Both the position numbers and the translations under genes were made by a program. From Brachypterus glaber (lineage: Eukaryota; Arthropoda; Insecta; Coleoptera; Kateretidae), in NCBI GenBank assembly GCA_958510825.1, contig OY294046.1, positions 7,886,049-7,950,048 on the forward strand: a DNA stretch of 64,000 nucleotides. Reading direction: 5' to 3'. Position 1 is the first letter of the stretch, and every line of letters starts with the position of its first letter. The notes beneath the pieces were generated by a model. That model was not told the origin of the DNA and made no database searches. It saw only the letters and a list, made by a program, of their open reading frames with translations. This document shows positions 11,276 through 23,613 of the stretch, piece by piece.

Positions 11276-11861
11276 TAACGTTCTGTCCATCGAAAAGTTC
11301 TTTCAGAGCATCGCGACGTCTACACTGCAAGACGTCGCGGGTCCATTTTTTCCATAATATTTTTATTCTTTATACCAATCCTATGCTTTTTACATATCTT
11401 AAATATCTCTTACAGTTATTGAGAAATCTGAATGAGGAGTTTTAAGTGAATCACCCAGTAAAAATGTACAACTTAAAAATTAAAACTAACAATATACATA
11501 TAAGTTTACAGCACGTTAGAGAGTATTTTCTTGGATGCATTTTCATTTGGCATGTGCTCTATGCAAACAACTTTGTTTTAGGCTTGTCTTTTTATTGCAC
11601 TTTTAGAATATTATAGTTTCATAGGATTATACAGGGTATTTATTTTTAAATAACCTTCTTATATTTTTTTATTTGGAGAAATAGGTATATCGACTGGTCC
11701 ATTTTAAAAAGTTGTATTTCAAATATGTCAACTTTAAGGGCTGGGGATATAATTATACGTAAAAAGGACTTATCTACCTAAAGATTAAAAAAAAAGTGTG
11801 ATAAGACGTTCTGAAATAAACAAGGCGATACAATTCTTTGAAAAAAGTTGTATCTTAATAT

Positions 11862-13020
11862 TCACAGTGTATTTAAAATAGGGTGATTCTACATCAGAAA
11901 ATATGACAAAAAGTACCTATAAACATATGTCTAAAAATGCTTCGTAAGGGAGCTACGCCCCCTTGAAAGTGGCTAAAAAAATTCGGTTTTTATTTAATAA
12001 CTCAGGAACCCTTTGAGGTTTTGCACGTGAACTAATCTTAATAAGGGCCATCTTAGTATATTATTTTCATTTGGACTTTTTTCACTTTATTTTCATTTAT
12101 TTTAACCAGGGGTGTGCGAAACGAGGGGGCCTCATCAGTTTTTTGCCCCAAACTTTTTTCTCTATTTTTTGTGATTTTATTTTTGGTATATGATTCCTCA
12201 GGTCAAAATACATAAAAAACTTTTGTTGTAACATTGTAGGACTAATCGTTTTCGAAAAAAATTAATTTGAAGGTAAAATTTCACGGTACGAGGACGAAAA
12301 ATTAAATACTAAAATGTTGAAAACCGAAATTTCAATAATTCAGGGTAAATGTGCATCAAAAACTAAGAAAAAATCTCATATACAGGTACTTCCAAAAATT
12401 AATAAAATTAAGGAAGCACAACAAATGCACCATTTTTAAAGGGCCATAGTAGCTTTAAAAGCGATTTTTCGACATACATGTATAGACACTTTTTTTCTTA
12501 GTTTTTGATATAGAATAACCCAGGATCAATAAAATTTTGGTTTTTAACGTTTTAGTATTTCATTTTTTATCCACCAACCGTGAAATTTCACCTTCAAATT
12601 AATTTTCCTCGAAAACGGTTAGTTCTACAGTGTTACAACAAGAGTACCTTTTTTATGTATTTTGACCTGAGGAATCTTATACCAAAAATAACATCACAAA
12701 AAAGTTACACAGAAAAAAGTTTGGGACAAAAAACTGATAAGGCCCCCCCATTTCGCACGCCCCTGGTTAAAATAAGTATATGAAAATAACATACGAAGAT
12801 GGGCCTTATTAAGATTAGTTGACTTGCAAAACCTCGTTGCTATATCTTAAAGGGTTCACGAGTTAATAAATAAAAACCGATTTTTTTAGCCACTTTCAAA
12901 GGGGCGTAGCTCCCTTACGACGCATTTTTAGACATATGTTTATAGGAACTTTTTGCCATATATTGTTATATAGAATCACCCCTTAAAATTTCGGACCCTA
13001 TTTCAAATACACCGTGTATA
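11862..13020. mobile_element. 1.16-kb foldback element
   Basis: Almost the whole element is an inverted repeat: cagtgtatttaaaatagggt at the left and its complement at the right. Internal pairs include cgtaagggagctacgccccc, taactcaggaaccctttgag and the aggggtgtgcgaaacg stretch. Arms are about 550 bp. No transposase frame is present. Confidence 0.88.
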
Positions 13021-13526
13021 GTTCACCTGATAATATTGTTTTAGGATACCTTCCCGTTTTTCCGTAAATAACTTTTTTTAATGGGACATTTAGTACCGAA
13101 AGGCACTATTCTAAAATTTTGTAGTGTGGTTAATTTAAAACAAAAATCAAATTTGGGTTTATTACTGGAAAAAGTTTTTGAAAAGTAGGTAAGTTCTCTC
13201 GTTAGATGGAACATAAGCCTTGGTCATTAGATGTTGCTTGTGATTGAAAACAAAGCAAATAGCAACAGCTATGGCCACTGAGCGTTAATGAATTCGGTGA
13301 ATTTTGCTTAATGTATTTTTAACTGTACATATATATGCCTATGTCCCTCAAGAAGGAAATATGCTTAAAGAAACTTTCGTATCAGTTTAAAAAATATATA
13401 AAGGGGTCCTTTAAAAAAATACCTTGTCCTTTTATAAGGGTCATAAGTGAAAATTTAGAATAGAAAATGGAAATATTTTAATTTCTCTTATTCTTAATCT
13501 GACACAACTGTGGGTATTTAAATTAT

Positions 13527-14474
13527 ACAGGCCCACAAAAAAAAATCTGAGTCTTGAATTCCAATATGATATTCCTATGTATTTTTCCCGCTGAAACTGA
13601 ATCCGCAACCTGTTTAACCCCTACACGTCAGGATTTTGACATAACCTCAAAAAACACCCGAAAAACTACTGAAACCGCTAAAATCATCTATGGCATACCA
13701 CTGTCGCCCTCCTGTCCCCAAATTACTAATTCTATAATCCCAGAAGCCCATAATCCCCTAACCTCATAGTACCATAGCCGCATAACCTCAAAACCCCGTA
13801 ACCTCATTAAGTAGAAAAATATAGTTTGGGAAAACAGAACAAATTCCTCAGTTTTTTTTTGTGGAACATAGTCATAGGTAAGTAACTCTATAACTCCAAA
13901 ATCCCCACCATAACCTCAAAATCTCCTCACTTCGTAACCCTATATACTATATCCTCTTAATCCCGTTATCCTATTCTGTGGAGAAGTCCGGTTAAAAAAA
14001 TAATGAAGTAGACCTTGATTCATGACTTCACTCACAAAACTCTTATGATTTCGAGAACCGGAATTCTCCACAGAATAGGATGATGGGGTTAAGAGGTTAT
14101 AATATATGGGGTTACGGAGTTAAGGGTTAGGAGGTGTGATGCGATTTTAGGGTTATACAGTTACTTATTCAACTATGTTCAACAAGAAAATTTCACGTAA
14201 TTGTTCTGTTTTCCCGAACTAGATTTCTACTTAATGAGGTTACGGGGTTTTGAGGTTATGGAGTAATGGTATTCCGAGGTTAGGGGATTATGGGGTTACG
14301 AAGTTACGAATTTGGAGGACGGGGGTGAAAGTGGTATGGAGTAGATGATTTTAGCGGCTTCGGTAGTTTTTTGAGGTTATGTCAAAATCCTGACGTGTAA
14401 GGGTTTAACGGGTTTCGGATTCGGTTTCAGCGGAAAAAAATATATAGGAATATCATATTGGAACCCAACCTGTG
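13527..14474. mobile_element. Foldback with 8-bp degenerate repeats, copy 1
   Basis: The ends are acaggcccacaaaa and a ggttgggtt-type complement. Each arm is filled with a degenerate 8-bp repeat (taacctca, taacccca, taatcccc; complement ggggttat). The spacer at about 14000-14050 (gaagtccggttaaaaaaata and ttgattcatgacttcactca) is shared almost exactly with copy 2 at 60246-61070. An open frame at 13554-13769 is a read-through of the repeats. Confidence 0.88.
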
Positions 14475-16085
14475 TTATTTTAGCATTAGAAAATCGTTTC
14501 TCTAATGTATGAATATCCTAATTTTCAACGAACGGTATAACCCTGCAGAGGATAATATTATTATAATAAATGGTAATACGAATAATAAAATATTTCTTGC
14601 TTTCTGTTTTAAATTCTAATTTACGACTTTCATTAAATTTTATTTGCGTAAAACATTGTACAATTTTATTGTTTACTTTTGTATTTTTCAGTAGCTTTTA
14701 AGTTTAACTAGTAGTTATAATGTGATAATATTTTTAAATTTCAGTATATGTTTTTTTATTTTGTTTTAATTTTTGGTACTTTGTAGTAAACTACACACTG
14801 CACTAACGTTAAACAATTTTTGCTGATTAACATAAAAAACTTTTAATGAGCACTTTTATGGTTCTAACATGCCGCTTCTTTATATTTTCGTAAGTATTTA
14901 TCTTTTTCTTTTTTTTATACAAGTGCATTAATAACACGGGTCAACACAAAATTTGACTTTGACTCTAAAGTATAAAATTTCGATAGTTTAGGTCGTAATT
15001 ACACGAAAAAAATCTATATGGCATAAAAAAGTTTGCTTTTGTATTTAGAAGACCGATTGAACGATATTTTTCAAAATCTGTGGTATTATTTTTTATTGGA
15101 AGATAGAACCATCGAAATAAATTTGTTTATCATTTTTATTAAGTTTTACTATCAAAATAACTTACAAAAAAGTAGAAAATACTTTAAAAGTGTACACTCT
15201 TACTCTTTCTTTTATGTTCATAAGTACTTTCTCTCAATAAACCCCAGATATAGTCTCCCATCATGTTTTCATTGCCAATACTTGATAACGTTAATATGTC
15301 CATTACATTTAATTCACTGCTTAATTAAAAATTGCTCACCTTCCAAACATCTTTTACAATAACTACGAGCAACATTTGAAGCCCATGGCTTGTCTTAATT
15401 CCGAACAGGACAGTCAAAATATGCTTCGTAAGCTTCACAGAGAACATGAGATGTTTTTAGTTCATATTTCATGTCTCGAACTTTAATAAATTGACCACAT
15501 ACGTAGCAAAATGCATCAGCATGATATTTACACTTTCGCGATGCAATTTTAACGTTTCTCGACAAGTACAAAACACCTGATCGTTGTTTATCACTTGAGT
15601 GCCATCTGGAGGCACTGCGTGAACGTAAAAACCCCACTCAGATCTTGCGGTATTTTTGAATCTATTTAAACTAATTGAAATTTATAAAAAAATTTGAAAA
15701 TGAGTATTATTACCACAACTATCACAAAAGCAAACTTTAAACCAAAAGAAGGTATTTTCTTTTCGTTTTTGTGCATAATGAACCGAAAAATCATAATATA
15801 AAATTTAGGACAAAGAACAAAAAAAATTTTGTTGAGTCGTGTAATAGTTACACTGAACAAACATATTTTTTGAATATGGCCCTTATTCAAAGCAATCATA
15901 TGCTTTTGATATACAGATAATCCATTGATTTTGTATACATACTAGAATTCGTATCCCAGTCCCCTGCATAACATTTACTCAATTAAATAGTCGCGACTTG
16001 CGTCCTAAAAGAAAAACGATTGTTATCGATTTCATTCTCGGCCACAAGATAACGAAAATTTTGTTTCCCATAAAAAAAAATAATG
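14475..16085. other. Intron sequence, mostly AT-rich
   Basis: Apart from the zinc-domain fragment at 15310-15546, I see only AT-rich DNA and chance frames. Confidence 0.5.
15310..15546 (-). pseudogene. Fragment of a multicopy arthropod zinc-binding-domain protein
   Basis: The minus strand reads KCKYHADAFCYVCGQF, then a linker, then LCEAYEAYFDCPVRN, an in-frame TAA, then DKPWASNVARSYCKRCLEG. Cys-x-x-x-x-x-x-x-x-Cys-x-x-Cys followed by YF...DKPW and CxxC recalls a protein present in many copies in insect and other arthropod genomes and usually left unnamed. The stop replaces the glutamine expected before DKPW, so the copy is dead. I do not know its function, and it may be associated with transposons. 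Confidence 0.6.
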
Positions 16086-16180
16086 ACTACCCGGTAGAAT
16101 AGTACATAAATCTAACTTAACATAACATTAGATTAGTAACATTTTTATGTTTAGTCTCAAACGTTATACAAAAACGTTTG
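16086..16180 (+). mobile_element. End fragment of the ctaccnggtagaa MITE family
   Basis: It begins tacccggtagaatagtacat and continues aaatctaacttaacataaca to caaaaacgttt, matching one end of the full elements at 36778 and 50563. Confidence 0.7.
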
Positions 16181-16876
16181 CCCTTCTCAACATTCTAGGT
16201 TTTGTTTAAAACTGAAATATGGCATAACAAATTACTCACCAAGCAGTGATTCAGGTAGAATGTGATTTAAAACATAAAACACAAAAATAAACAGTAAAAC
16301 CAAAAGTTGTTACTTTTTGAGCTAAAAAATTGTATTTCTATTTTACTCGCTATTATAGCACATGGACAACCACTCTCCCGCTTGCTTGCACTGAGTAAAC
16401 ATTGTCTTAGTACAGTTTTGTCACGTAGATAGCAGCATCTGTCAAGAAACTAAAGGGTGATCCAAGGTACACTATGATCAACATTCAGCAGTCTCCCCTA
16501 TTATCACATGTAAACTTTAACATGTTGAAATGTTCGTTTTTTCAGTGTATATATTTATATTTTTTAATTAAAATTCTATAATTTTTATATACAAACATTT
16601 AAAATGAATATTATTTATGCACTTTTATAAAATATTTTAATCATAATATCTAGATATTTAGATTTGTATTAATTTTATTAGTATGCATGTTTTAATTAAG
16701 TTGAAATTAAATAAAGCTTTGCAGCAAAAATAAATTATAACATTTTGTTTAAAAAAATGTTATAAATACATTTTTTCGTTCACGCCAATTATCATTTATT
16801 TCTTTATACTAAAATAATTATCTGTAAAAAATAATATAACAGTTTAAACTCATACACCCAATATTAAATTAGAGTC

Positions 16877-17520
16877 AGTTTAAGTTTATGTTTAAAGTTC
16901 GATTCAGGCATAATTATCACTAACTACACTAAACTGAATTAATAAATTAAGAAATTAACAAAATTAAGAAACACAACCTCAAATTTTATAATAAATTTTC
17001 CGTGGTATGCAACAATAAGGTAACTTCTAAATAGATAATAGGCATGTGTAAATACGACTGAATAAGTAAAAAAAAACAATTATATATTGCGTAGGACGAT
17101 TATTACTATATTTGCAGTTGTTGAGTCTAAAAATCGTGTTTTAAAACCTACTTATCTCTAAAAGTACCTTTTATTTTTTATGTAACTACTGTGTTTTTCC
17201 TTAACCTGAAAATGTAGGAATTTTTAAAATACAGATGTGTTGCCATCTTCAATTTTATTTTGATACTTGGATAACGATTGTTTATAAAATGTTGTGTATT
17301 TTAGAAATTCATTTTCTATGGTGTATTTTAAGATTCTATTATTATTTTATGCTATATTTTTTCTTTTATCTTAATTGTTGCATACCACGGAAAATGTATT
17401 ATAGAATTTAAGGTTATGTTTCTTAATTTTGTTAATTTCTTAATTTCTTAATTCAGTTTAGTGTAGTTAGTGATAATTATGCCTGAATCGACCTTAAAAG
17501 CTTTTAAACTTAAAACTTAA
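16877..17520. mobile_element. MITE with about 145-bp inverted arms
   Basis: The left arm (gttcgattcaggcataatta to tttccgtggtatgcaacaat) reappears inverted at about 17374-17490, with a 350-bp unmatched middle. The two arms are very similar, so the element looks fairly recent. Confidence 0.85.
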
Positions 17521-17792
17521 TAGTTTTAAAAGAGCTCTTTTGGGACATAATATGGTTAGTTATAGTTTTAATGCTTATTAATGGTAACATTTGAAAAACA
17601 TATTTTAACCAACTTTAGTGAAAATAAATTTAATAGATAAAATAACTAACTAACTAATTACAGTTTACCAAATAATATAATAATAATTATTATTGCTGCG
17701 TAGTAAAAAGATTTGAGCGTGATATTATATGAAGATCACTGGGGTAAAAACTTATCGAATAAAGAATAATCTAAATAGTCAGAAAAAAGTTC

Positions 17793-18410
17793 AATGGAGC
17801 TCAGTGAAAGACAGGAAAACTCAGCTAAAACCGTTGGCGTTCAAATGTCAACGACAAATTTGAGCTGTTTGCTTAGTTCCACTGGCAGCCAAACTAAGCG
17901 ATCGAATCTCCGCTGAGATAAGCTTTATGACAAAAAGTCAACGAAAACAGTAAATATAATCTAAAAAAATACAAGCTGTGACTGATTAAAATTAAAAACT
18001 GCGTCGTGTTAAAATTTCTTTGGTTTGGTTTTTTCACAGAAAAAGAAATGTTTAGTGTTCACCTAGCCAAACTCAAGCATGAGTCAGCAGAACAATAACT
18101 TACGCTGCGTTTCGCTGGGTGAACGTTGAACGGTTTTGTAGTTTTCAAAAAAAAAAGACGAGAACACCAAAGAAATTATAACACAAATCCCTTTTTAATT
18201 TTAGCCAATCGCGGTTGAAGGAACAACGAGCTTGTGATATCACAGGGATATGAGTATATTTGTTTAGGTTATATCGACTAATTTCGCGGACTTTTTGACA
18301 TAAAGCTAACCTAAAGCGGTAAATTTGATCGCTTCCTTTGGCTGCCAGGGAAACTCAGCAGACAGCTAAAATTGACGTTGACCGTTTCGCTGTCTTTCAC
18401 TGAACTCCAT
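17793..18410. mobile_element. Foldback MITE, about 620 bp
   Basis: Inverted ends aatggagctcagtgaaagac and gtctttcactgaactccat enclose matching inner pairs (ggcagccaaactaagcgatc with gatcgcttcctttggctgcc; gactttttgaca with tgacaaaaagtc). Confidence 0.85.
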
Positions 18411-18569
18411 CCTATAACAGAGAAAATAAAAAATAATCCATTTAATTCTTTAAAAAAAAAAATATTCTGAAATGTAGAACGCAAGAATTTTAATTAATTT
18501 ACACACAAAAAGTAATACAATATAATCTTTTATAAGACAATAACAAAGTTATGACTGTGTATGTACAAC

Positions 18570-18825
18570 ACAGTTATACTGCCCTCTTAGTTAAAACGTC
18601 CTAACTAACATTTTTGTAGTTTTTGGCTTATCTGCATATACCGGTTATTCTATTCCATATTTATTTATTCTCCAGGGTACTCACCAGTTAGTGAAATCAG
18701 GGAAGTCAGGGAAAAGTCAGGGAAATTGAAATTGAAACCTGAAAGTCAGGGAATTTGGCCATTTATTCGAAAAATTTAGGGAAAATAGTTAGGACGTTTT
18801 AACTTGAGAGAGCAGTATAGTTGTG
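18570..18825. mobile_element. MITE, about 255 bp
   Basis: The ends tatactgccctcttagttaa and ttaacttgagagagcagtat are inverted repeats that extend through acgtcctaacta. The body has tandem gtcaggga motifs. Confidence 0.8.
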
Positions 18826-19063
18826 GACAATAATAAAGTTTTCTTGTGCTTAAGCACCACTGAAACTTTATTAATTAATAGTAAATATCAAAATGGTACC
18901 AGCGTTCAGTGTTCTAGCATATAATATCACGTGATACTCTTCATTATTATTTTATTAGACAAAAGTTGTAAATATTTATGTATAATATGTATTATATTTT
19001 TTTCTCTTATTATAATTTATAGTAAGTTATATGAAGCTGTGTCCTGAGATGTAATTTGTTTAG

Positions 19064-19181
19064 GGTCAAGATGGCGATGCATTATCACAAGGTGCTCCGG
19101 GAATTCCGGGAGAAAAGGGGAATTCCGGCGATCGAGGCCCTAAAGGGGATAGGGGCGATAGAGGTTTTACAGGTTTTCCAG
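19064..19181 (+). CDS. MACIT-type collagen, exon d
   Basis: After a 16-kb intron, a gtttag acceptor opens GQDGDALSQGAPGIPGEKG and continues in Gly-X-Y triplets (NSGDRGPKGDRGDRGFTGFPG). It ends in phase 1 at gtacat. DALSQ is a short break in the triplet pattern. The phases match exon c upstream and exon e downstream. Confidence 0.92.
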
Positions 19182-19812
19182 GTACATATATGGAATATTT
19201 ATTAAAAGTTTCACTAACTAATGGTTTATTTCTAAGATGTTAAAAATGGGTCTATGTGACAAAACCAAAAATATGGCAACTCAAAGATACCTATGTGATA
19301 TATCGTTTTCTATAGATTTTGTGGCGCTGAATCCAAATCTGACCTGAGTTTCTTCATTAGTGTAATTACGTTAGATTTTCTAGAAAAATAAGTTTAAAAA
19401 TTCCAATATAACATTCGGAATTTTACACTGTTCTTCAAAACTGGACCTAATAGTTCTGCGGACAGATTCGGATTCGGACTCAGCGATCAAAATTCTCTAA
19501 GACTCATGTCAGTTGGTTTTCACTCGCATCCCTCCCCTCCTCCTTCCCTTGGGCATATGTATAATGCTTTATAAGAGACCCAAAATTTATGGAAAACGAA
19601 TCCCTGTTGGTTACAGATTCTTTTTAGTAGAGCTGTATTATTTGTGAAATAACCAAATTGTTTTAATATTTTTCATTATTAACATTATAGAATTACAATC
19701 CAACATAATTTTATATTTATATTAATTAGCTGACTTTTTGGAAACTGGTATAGTGTTGTTTGCTTTATGATTAAAATGTCACTATTTCTAATTTTGAACT
19801 GCATACTTATCC

Positions 19813-21558
19813 CACGGTGCGGTGGTGCGACGGTTTAAATCAACTTTAAATTACCCCTTTTCTGTTTCTATACGACGATTCTATGAGACCTTAGTATGAT
19901 TTTAACCAAAAATAAAAAAAATCTATCGAGCACATTTTTTTTTATTAAGCAAAAACCCCGTATGTTGGACACTTACCTTGTATTTGACTATTCACTAAAT
20001 ATTTACTCAAACTATTATTATTTTTTTGTTTTATTTTGTTCCATATACGTGAACTACAAAATAATTTTCATAAAAAAATAATTAATAATAAAAAACCCCT
20101 TATAACGGATGATACAAGAAGTATTGCCTACGAATTATCTCCGTAACTATAAAAGATAACAGATAACTTTTTGAAATTTACAGAGCTTGTATGAACCGTA
20201 AATACCCCCATTTTGTCATGGTCATTATAAAAAAATCATTTCCTGTCTTAGCGGAAGTGATACCAACTTTTGATTTTTAAATGGAACCCTATATATTTGC
20301 TTACATTTATAGATGCGTATTTAAATTATCTTTTTATTAACATATCACAAGTCGATATTTGCATTAAAGATGGCGCCACAGGATCCATTTTTCATAAACA
20401 CAACATGGCGGTCCGATGACGTCCATATTGGAATATTTCTGAAACTTAACATTTTAAATCTTTTAATAGTAGGCTAAAAATTTACTGTTGATCTGAAACT
20501 GATTTCCTTTTGTTTTTATGGATATGGCGCTATTTTGAAGTTTTTTTTTTTTTTCAAATCATCAACTTAAACGCCATTTTGTGCTAAATTTTTTAAAGGA
20601 AACGACCTTTTTTTGATTTCGCTAAATTAAAAACTCAGGTTAACTCTACAAGAAAAATGGCCATATTCCGTTGGGAGCTTATTAAATCCCAAGGGAATAT
20701 GGACATTTTCCCCGAAAAGGGCCAACGCTATTAGAGTATTTATACGTTTTTCTTGAGTATACCTGAGTTTTTGATCTAGTGAAATCAATAATAGGTCGAT
20801 TCATTTAAAAAATTAGCACAAAATGGCGTTAAAGTGGATGATTAAAAAAAATTAACATAACGCCATTTTCATAAAAACAAAAGACAATCAGTTTCAGATA
20901 AACAGTAAATTTTTAGCCTACTATTAAAAGATTTGAAATGAGAAGTTTGAGAAATATTCCAATATGGAAGTCATAGGACCGCCATGTTGTTTTTATGTAA
21001 AATGTCTCCTGTGGCGCCATATTTAACACAAATATTGAGAATGAAAATAGAATTTAAATACGAATCTAAATATGTAAGCAAATGTAAAGGGTTCCATTTA
21101 AAAATCAAAGTTGGTATCACTTCCGCTTAGACCGGAAGTGATATTTTTATAATGATCATGCTAAAATGGGGGTATTTACGGTTCATACAAGTTCTGTAAA
21201 TTTCAAAAAGTTATCTTTTATAGTTACGGAGTTAATTCGTAGGCAATACTTCTTGTGTCACCCAGTATAAGGGGTTTTTTATTATAAATTTTATTTTTTT
21301 ATGACGATTATTTTGCAGTTCACGTATATTAAACAAAACGAAACAAAAAAATAATAATAATTTGAGTAAATATTTAGTGAAGTCATATACAAGGTAAGTG
21401 TCCAACATACGGGGTTTTTGTTTAATAAAAAAAAAGTGCTCGATAGATTTTTTTTTTATTTTTGGTTAAAATCATCCTAAAGTATCATAGAATCGACGTA
21501 TAGAAACATAAATGGGGTAATTTGAAGTTGATTTAAACTGTCGCACCACCGCACCGTG
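19813..21558. mobile_element. Giant foldback, 1.75 kb with arms of about 870 bp
   Basis: The left end cacggtgcggtggtgcgacg is mirrored at 21558, and the correspondence continues inwards. Pairs include gtatgttggacacttacctt, gaagtattgcctacgaatta, ggaagtgata-ccaacttttga, atggcgccacagga and ccatattccgttggga, meeting near 20683. Small mismatches and indels are scattered, with no coding potential. A single diverged arm-like stretch also occurs near 54415-54530. Confidence 0.9.
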
Positions 21559-21678
21559 ATCCGTTATGGAATAAAAAAAACACGATTTTTTGAAAATTTT
21601 AAGAACCCCTCATGTCTTGTAAAATACCATAACAAATATTTGTTCCAAATTTCAGCTCAAAAAAATTAAATTAAATCC

Positions 21679-21716
21679 GTGCCAAATTTCAGCGCACACA
21701 AATGAAATTTGGCACG
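21679..21716. repeat. Small hairpin
   Basis: gtgccaaatttcagcgcaca is followed by its complement aatttggcac, giving a stem of about 13 bp. Confidence 0.5.
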
Positions 21717-22194
21717 CAACTTCATATGAAAATAAAAAAAAAAACAATAAAAAATTAACTGTTTTAATTTTTTTTTAAAAACAAGATTCTGTGCCATATT
21801 TTAGCTCAAAAAAAAAAAATAAAATAGGCCCCTTCCCACTTCTCACTGGTAAAAAAATTAAATAATTTTTTCACCTGAAATTTTGCACAGATTTTTTTTT
21901 ATGGTATTTATATGATTTATTATGATTTAGCAGCCACTTTTGTATTTCAAAAATAAAAAGTGTGCAGTTTTATGGGGAGTCGTAAAACTGTAAAATGCAT
22001 TTTCATAATATTTTTACTCTCATTTGACATTTACAAAAAGGGATATCCAACAAAAGTAATAAATAACAAAGTTTGGCCCGTTAAGGACCCACGGGTCTTT
22101 AAAAATCAAACGTTAAGAAAAAATTAATGTAATAAAAATATTGCGATCCCAAGGGTCGCAAACTAGTTTAACATACTTAGCCCGGATATTTTAA

Positions 22195-23360
22195 GTATAT
22201 ATATAGGGTGAGGAAAGGGAAATATTTAAAGAATATGCTGTATAGGTCAAAATAAGAAAAAAAGTTCCCATAAACATATGTCCACAAACGGCTCATAGGG
22301 GAGCTACGCCCCTTCAAATGGGGTACCAAAAATTTAATTTTTAATTAATAACTTAGAAACCCTTTGTGTTATAACAACAAGGTTTTGCATGTGATCTATT
22401 CTTAATAAGGCCTATTAGCCAATGGTATTTGCATGTAGTCACTTAAACCAGGGGCGTGCGACAAGAGGGGTCTAATCACTTTTTGGCCCCAAACTTGTTT
22501 CTGTTAAAGTTTTTTGTGGGTTTATTATTGGAATAGTATTCTTTAGGTAAAAACACATTAAAAAGGTACTCTTGCTAAAATACTTTAGGATTAACCGTTT
22601 TCGAGAAAAATACAATTAAAGGCAAAATTACAAGTTTCAAGAACCAAAAATTAAACACCAAATTGTTGAAAACCAAAATTTCAATGGTGTAGATTAACTG
22701 TACACCACAAACTAAGAAAAAAAGTTTGTATACAGGTAATTCCAAAAATCAATGATAAGGGAGTTATGGTCTCCAAAATGTTTGAAGGGTGATGGTACCT
22801 TTAAAATCGATTTTTGAACCTACATGTATAAAACTTTTTTTCTTAGCTTTTGATGCAGAATCACACTGCAAAAATTAAAATTCTGGTTTTTAACATTTTA
22901 GTTTTTTTTTTGGTTCTAGAAAGGTGTAAGTTTGCCTTTAATTGTATTTTTTTCGAAAACAGTTAATCCTATGGTATTACAACAAGAGTACCTTTTTTAT
23001 GTGTTTTTACCTTGGTTATAATATTCTAAAAATAAACCCACAAAAAAGTTGAGCAGAAGAAGTTTTGGGCAAAAAAGTGACCCCCCATTACGGACGCCCC
23101 TGGTTAAAGTAACTACATGCAAATACCATTGGCTGATAGGCTTTATAAAGCATAGATCACGTGCTAAACCTCGATGCTTTAACACAAAGGGTTCCGAAGT
23201 TATTAATAAAAAATCGAAATTTTGGGACACCTTTGAAGGGGCGTAGCTCCCTTACGAGTCGTTTTTGGACATTTATTTATAAGAACTTTTATCTTATTTT
23301 GACCTCTAGAATACATCCTTAAAATATTTCCCTTTCCTCACGGAACACCCTGTATATATA
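22195..23360. mobile_element. 1.17-kb foldback, same family as 11862
   Basis: Its structure matches the element at 11862: tatatagggtgaggaaaggg ends, ggggagctacgccccttcaa and gaaggggcgtagctcccttac boxes, aggggcgtgcgacaagaggg near the middle, and complementary arms of about 550 bp. It ends 75 bp before collagen exon e. Confidence 0.88.
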
Positions 23361-23435
23361 AACTAATACAATTAAAAGAATGTATACATATTACATGTAT
23401 ACATATTATTTATTTTATTATACATATTATTTTAG

Positions 23436-23524
23436 GGCCTAAGGGTGATATAGGATTAATAGGACCTGCAGGTGAAGTAGGAGCTAATGGAGAACCTGGA
23501 CCACAAGGACCACCTGGGCTACCT
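23436..23524 (+). CDS. MACIT-type collagen, exon e
   Basis: The exon enters in phase 1 after attttag and gives an unbroken triplet block from GPKGDIGLIG to GPQGPPGLP. It ends in phase 0 at a canonical gtaagt donor. Confidence 0.92.
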
Positions 23525-23613
23525 GTAAGTCCCTAATCATTTTTTATATTGAACATCTTAAACATTCAAAAAAGTTCAGTTTTTAAGAAAATGATTTAAT
23601 TTTCAAAAAAATA

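Noticed and set aside
10895..11445. Several overlapping open frames around 11 kb
   Set aside because: They lie in a dispersed repeat whose second copy at 47865 has the frames shifted.
13554..13769. 71-codon frame rich in Pro/Thr
   Set aside because: It is a translation of the 8-bp repeat arms; the second copy at 60246 does not keep the frame.
13650..14450. CRISPR-like array of short repeats
   Set aside because: The repeats are 8-bp degenerate units without spacers and form a palindrome in an animal genome.
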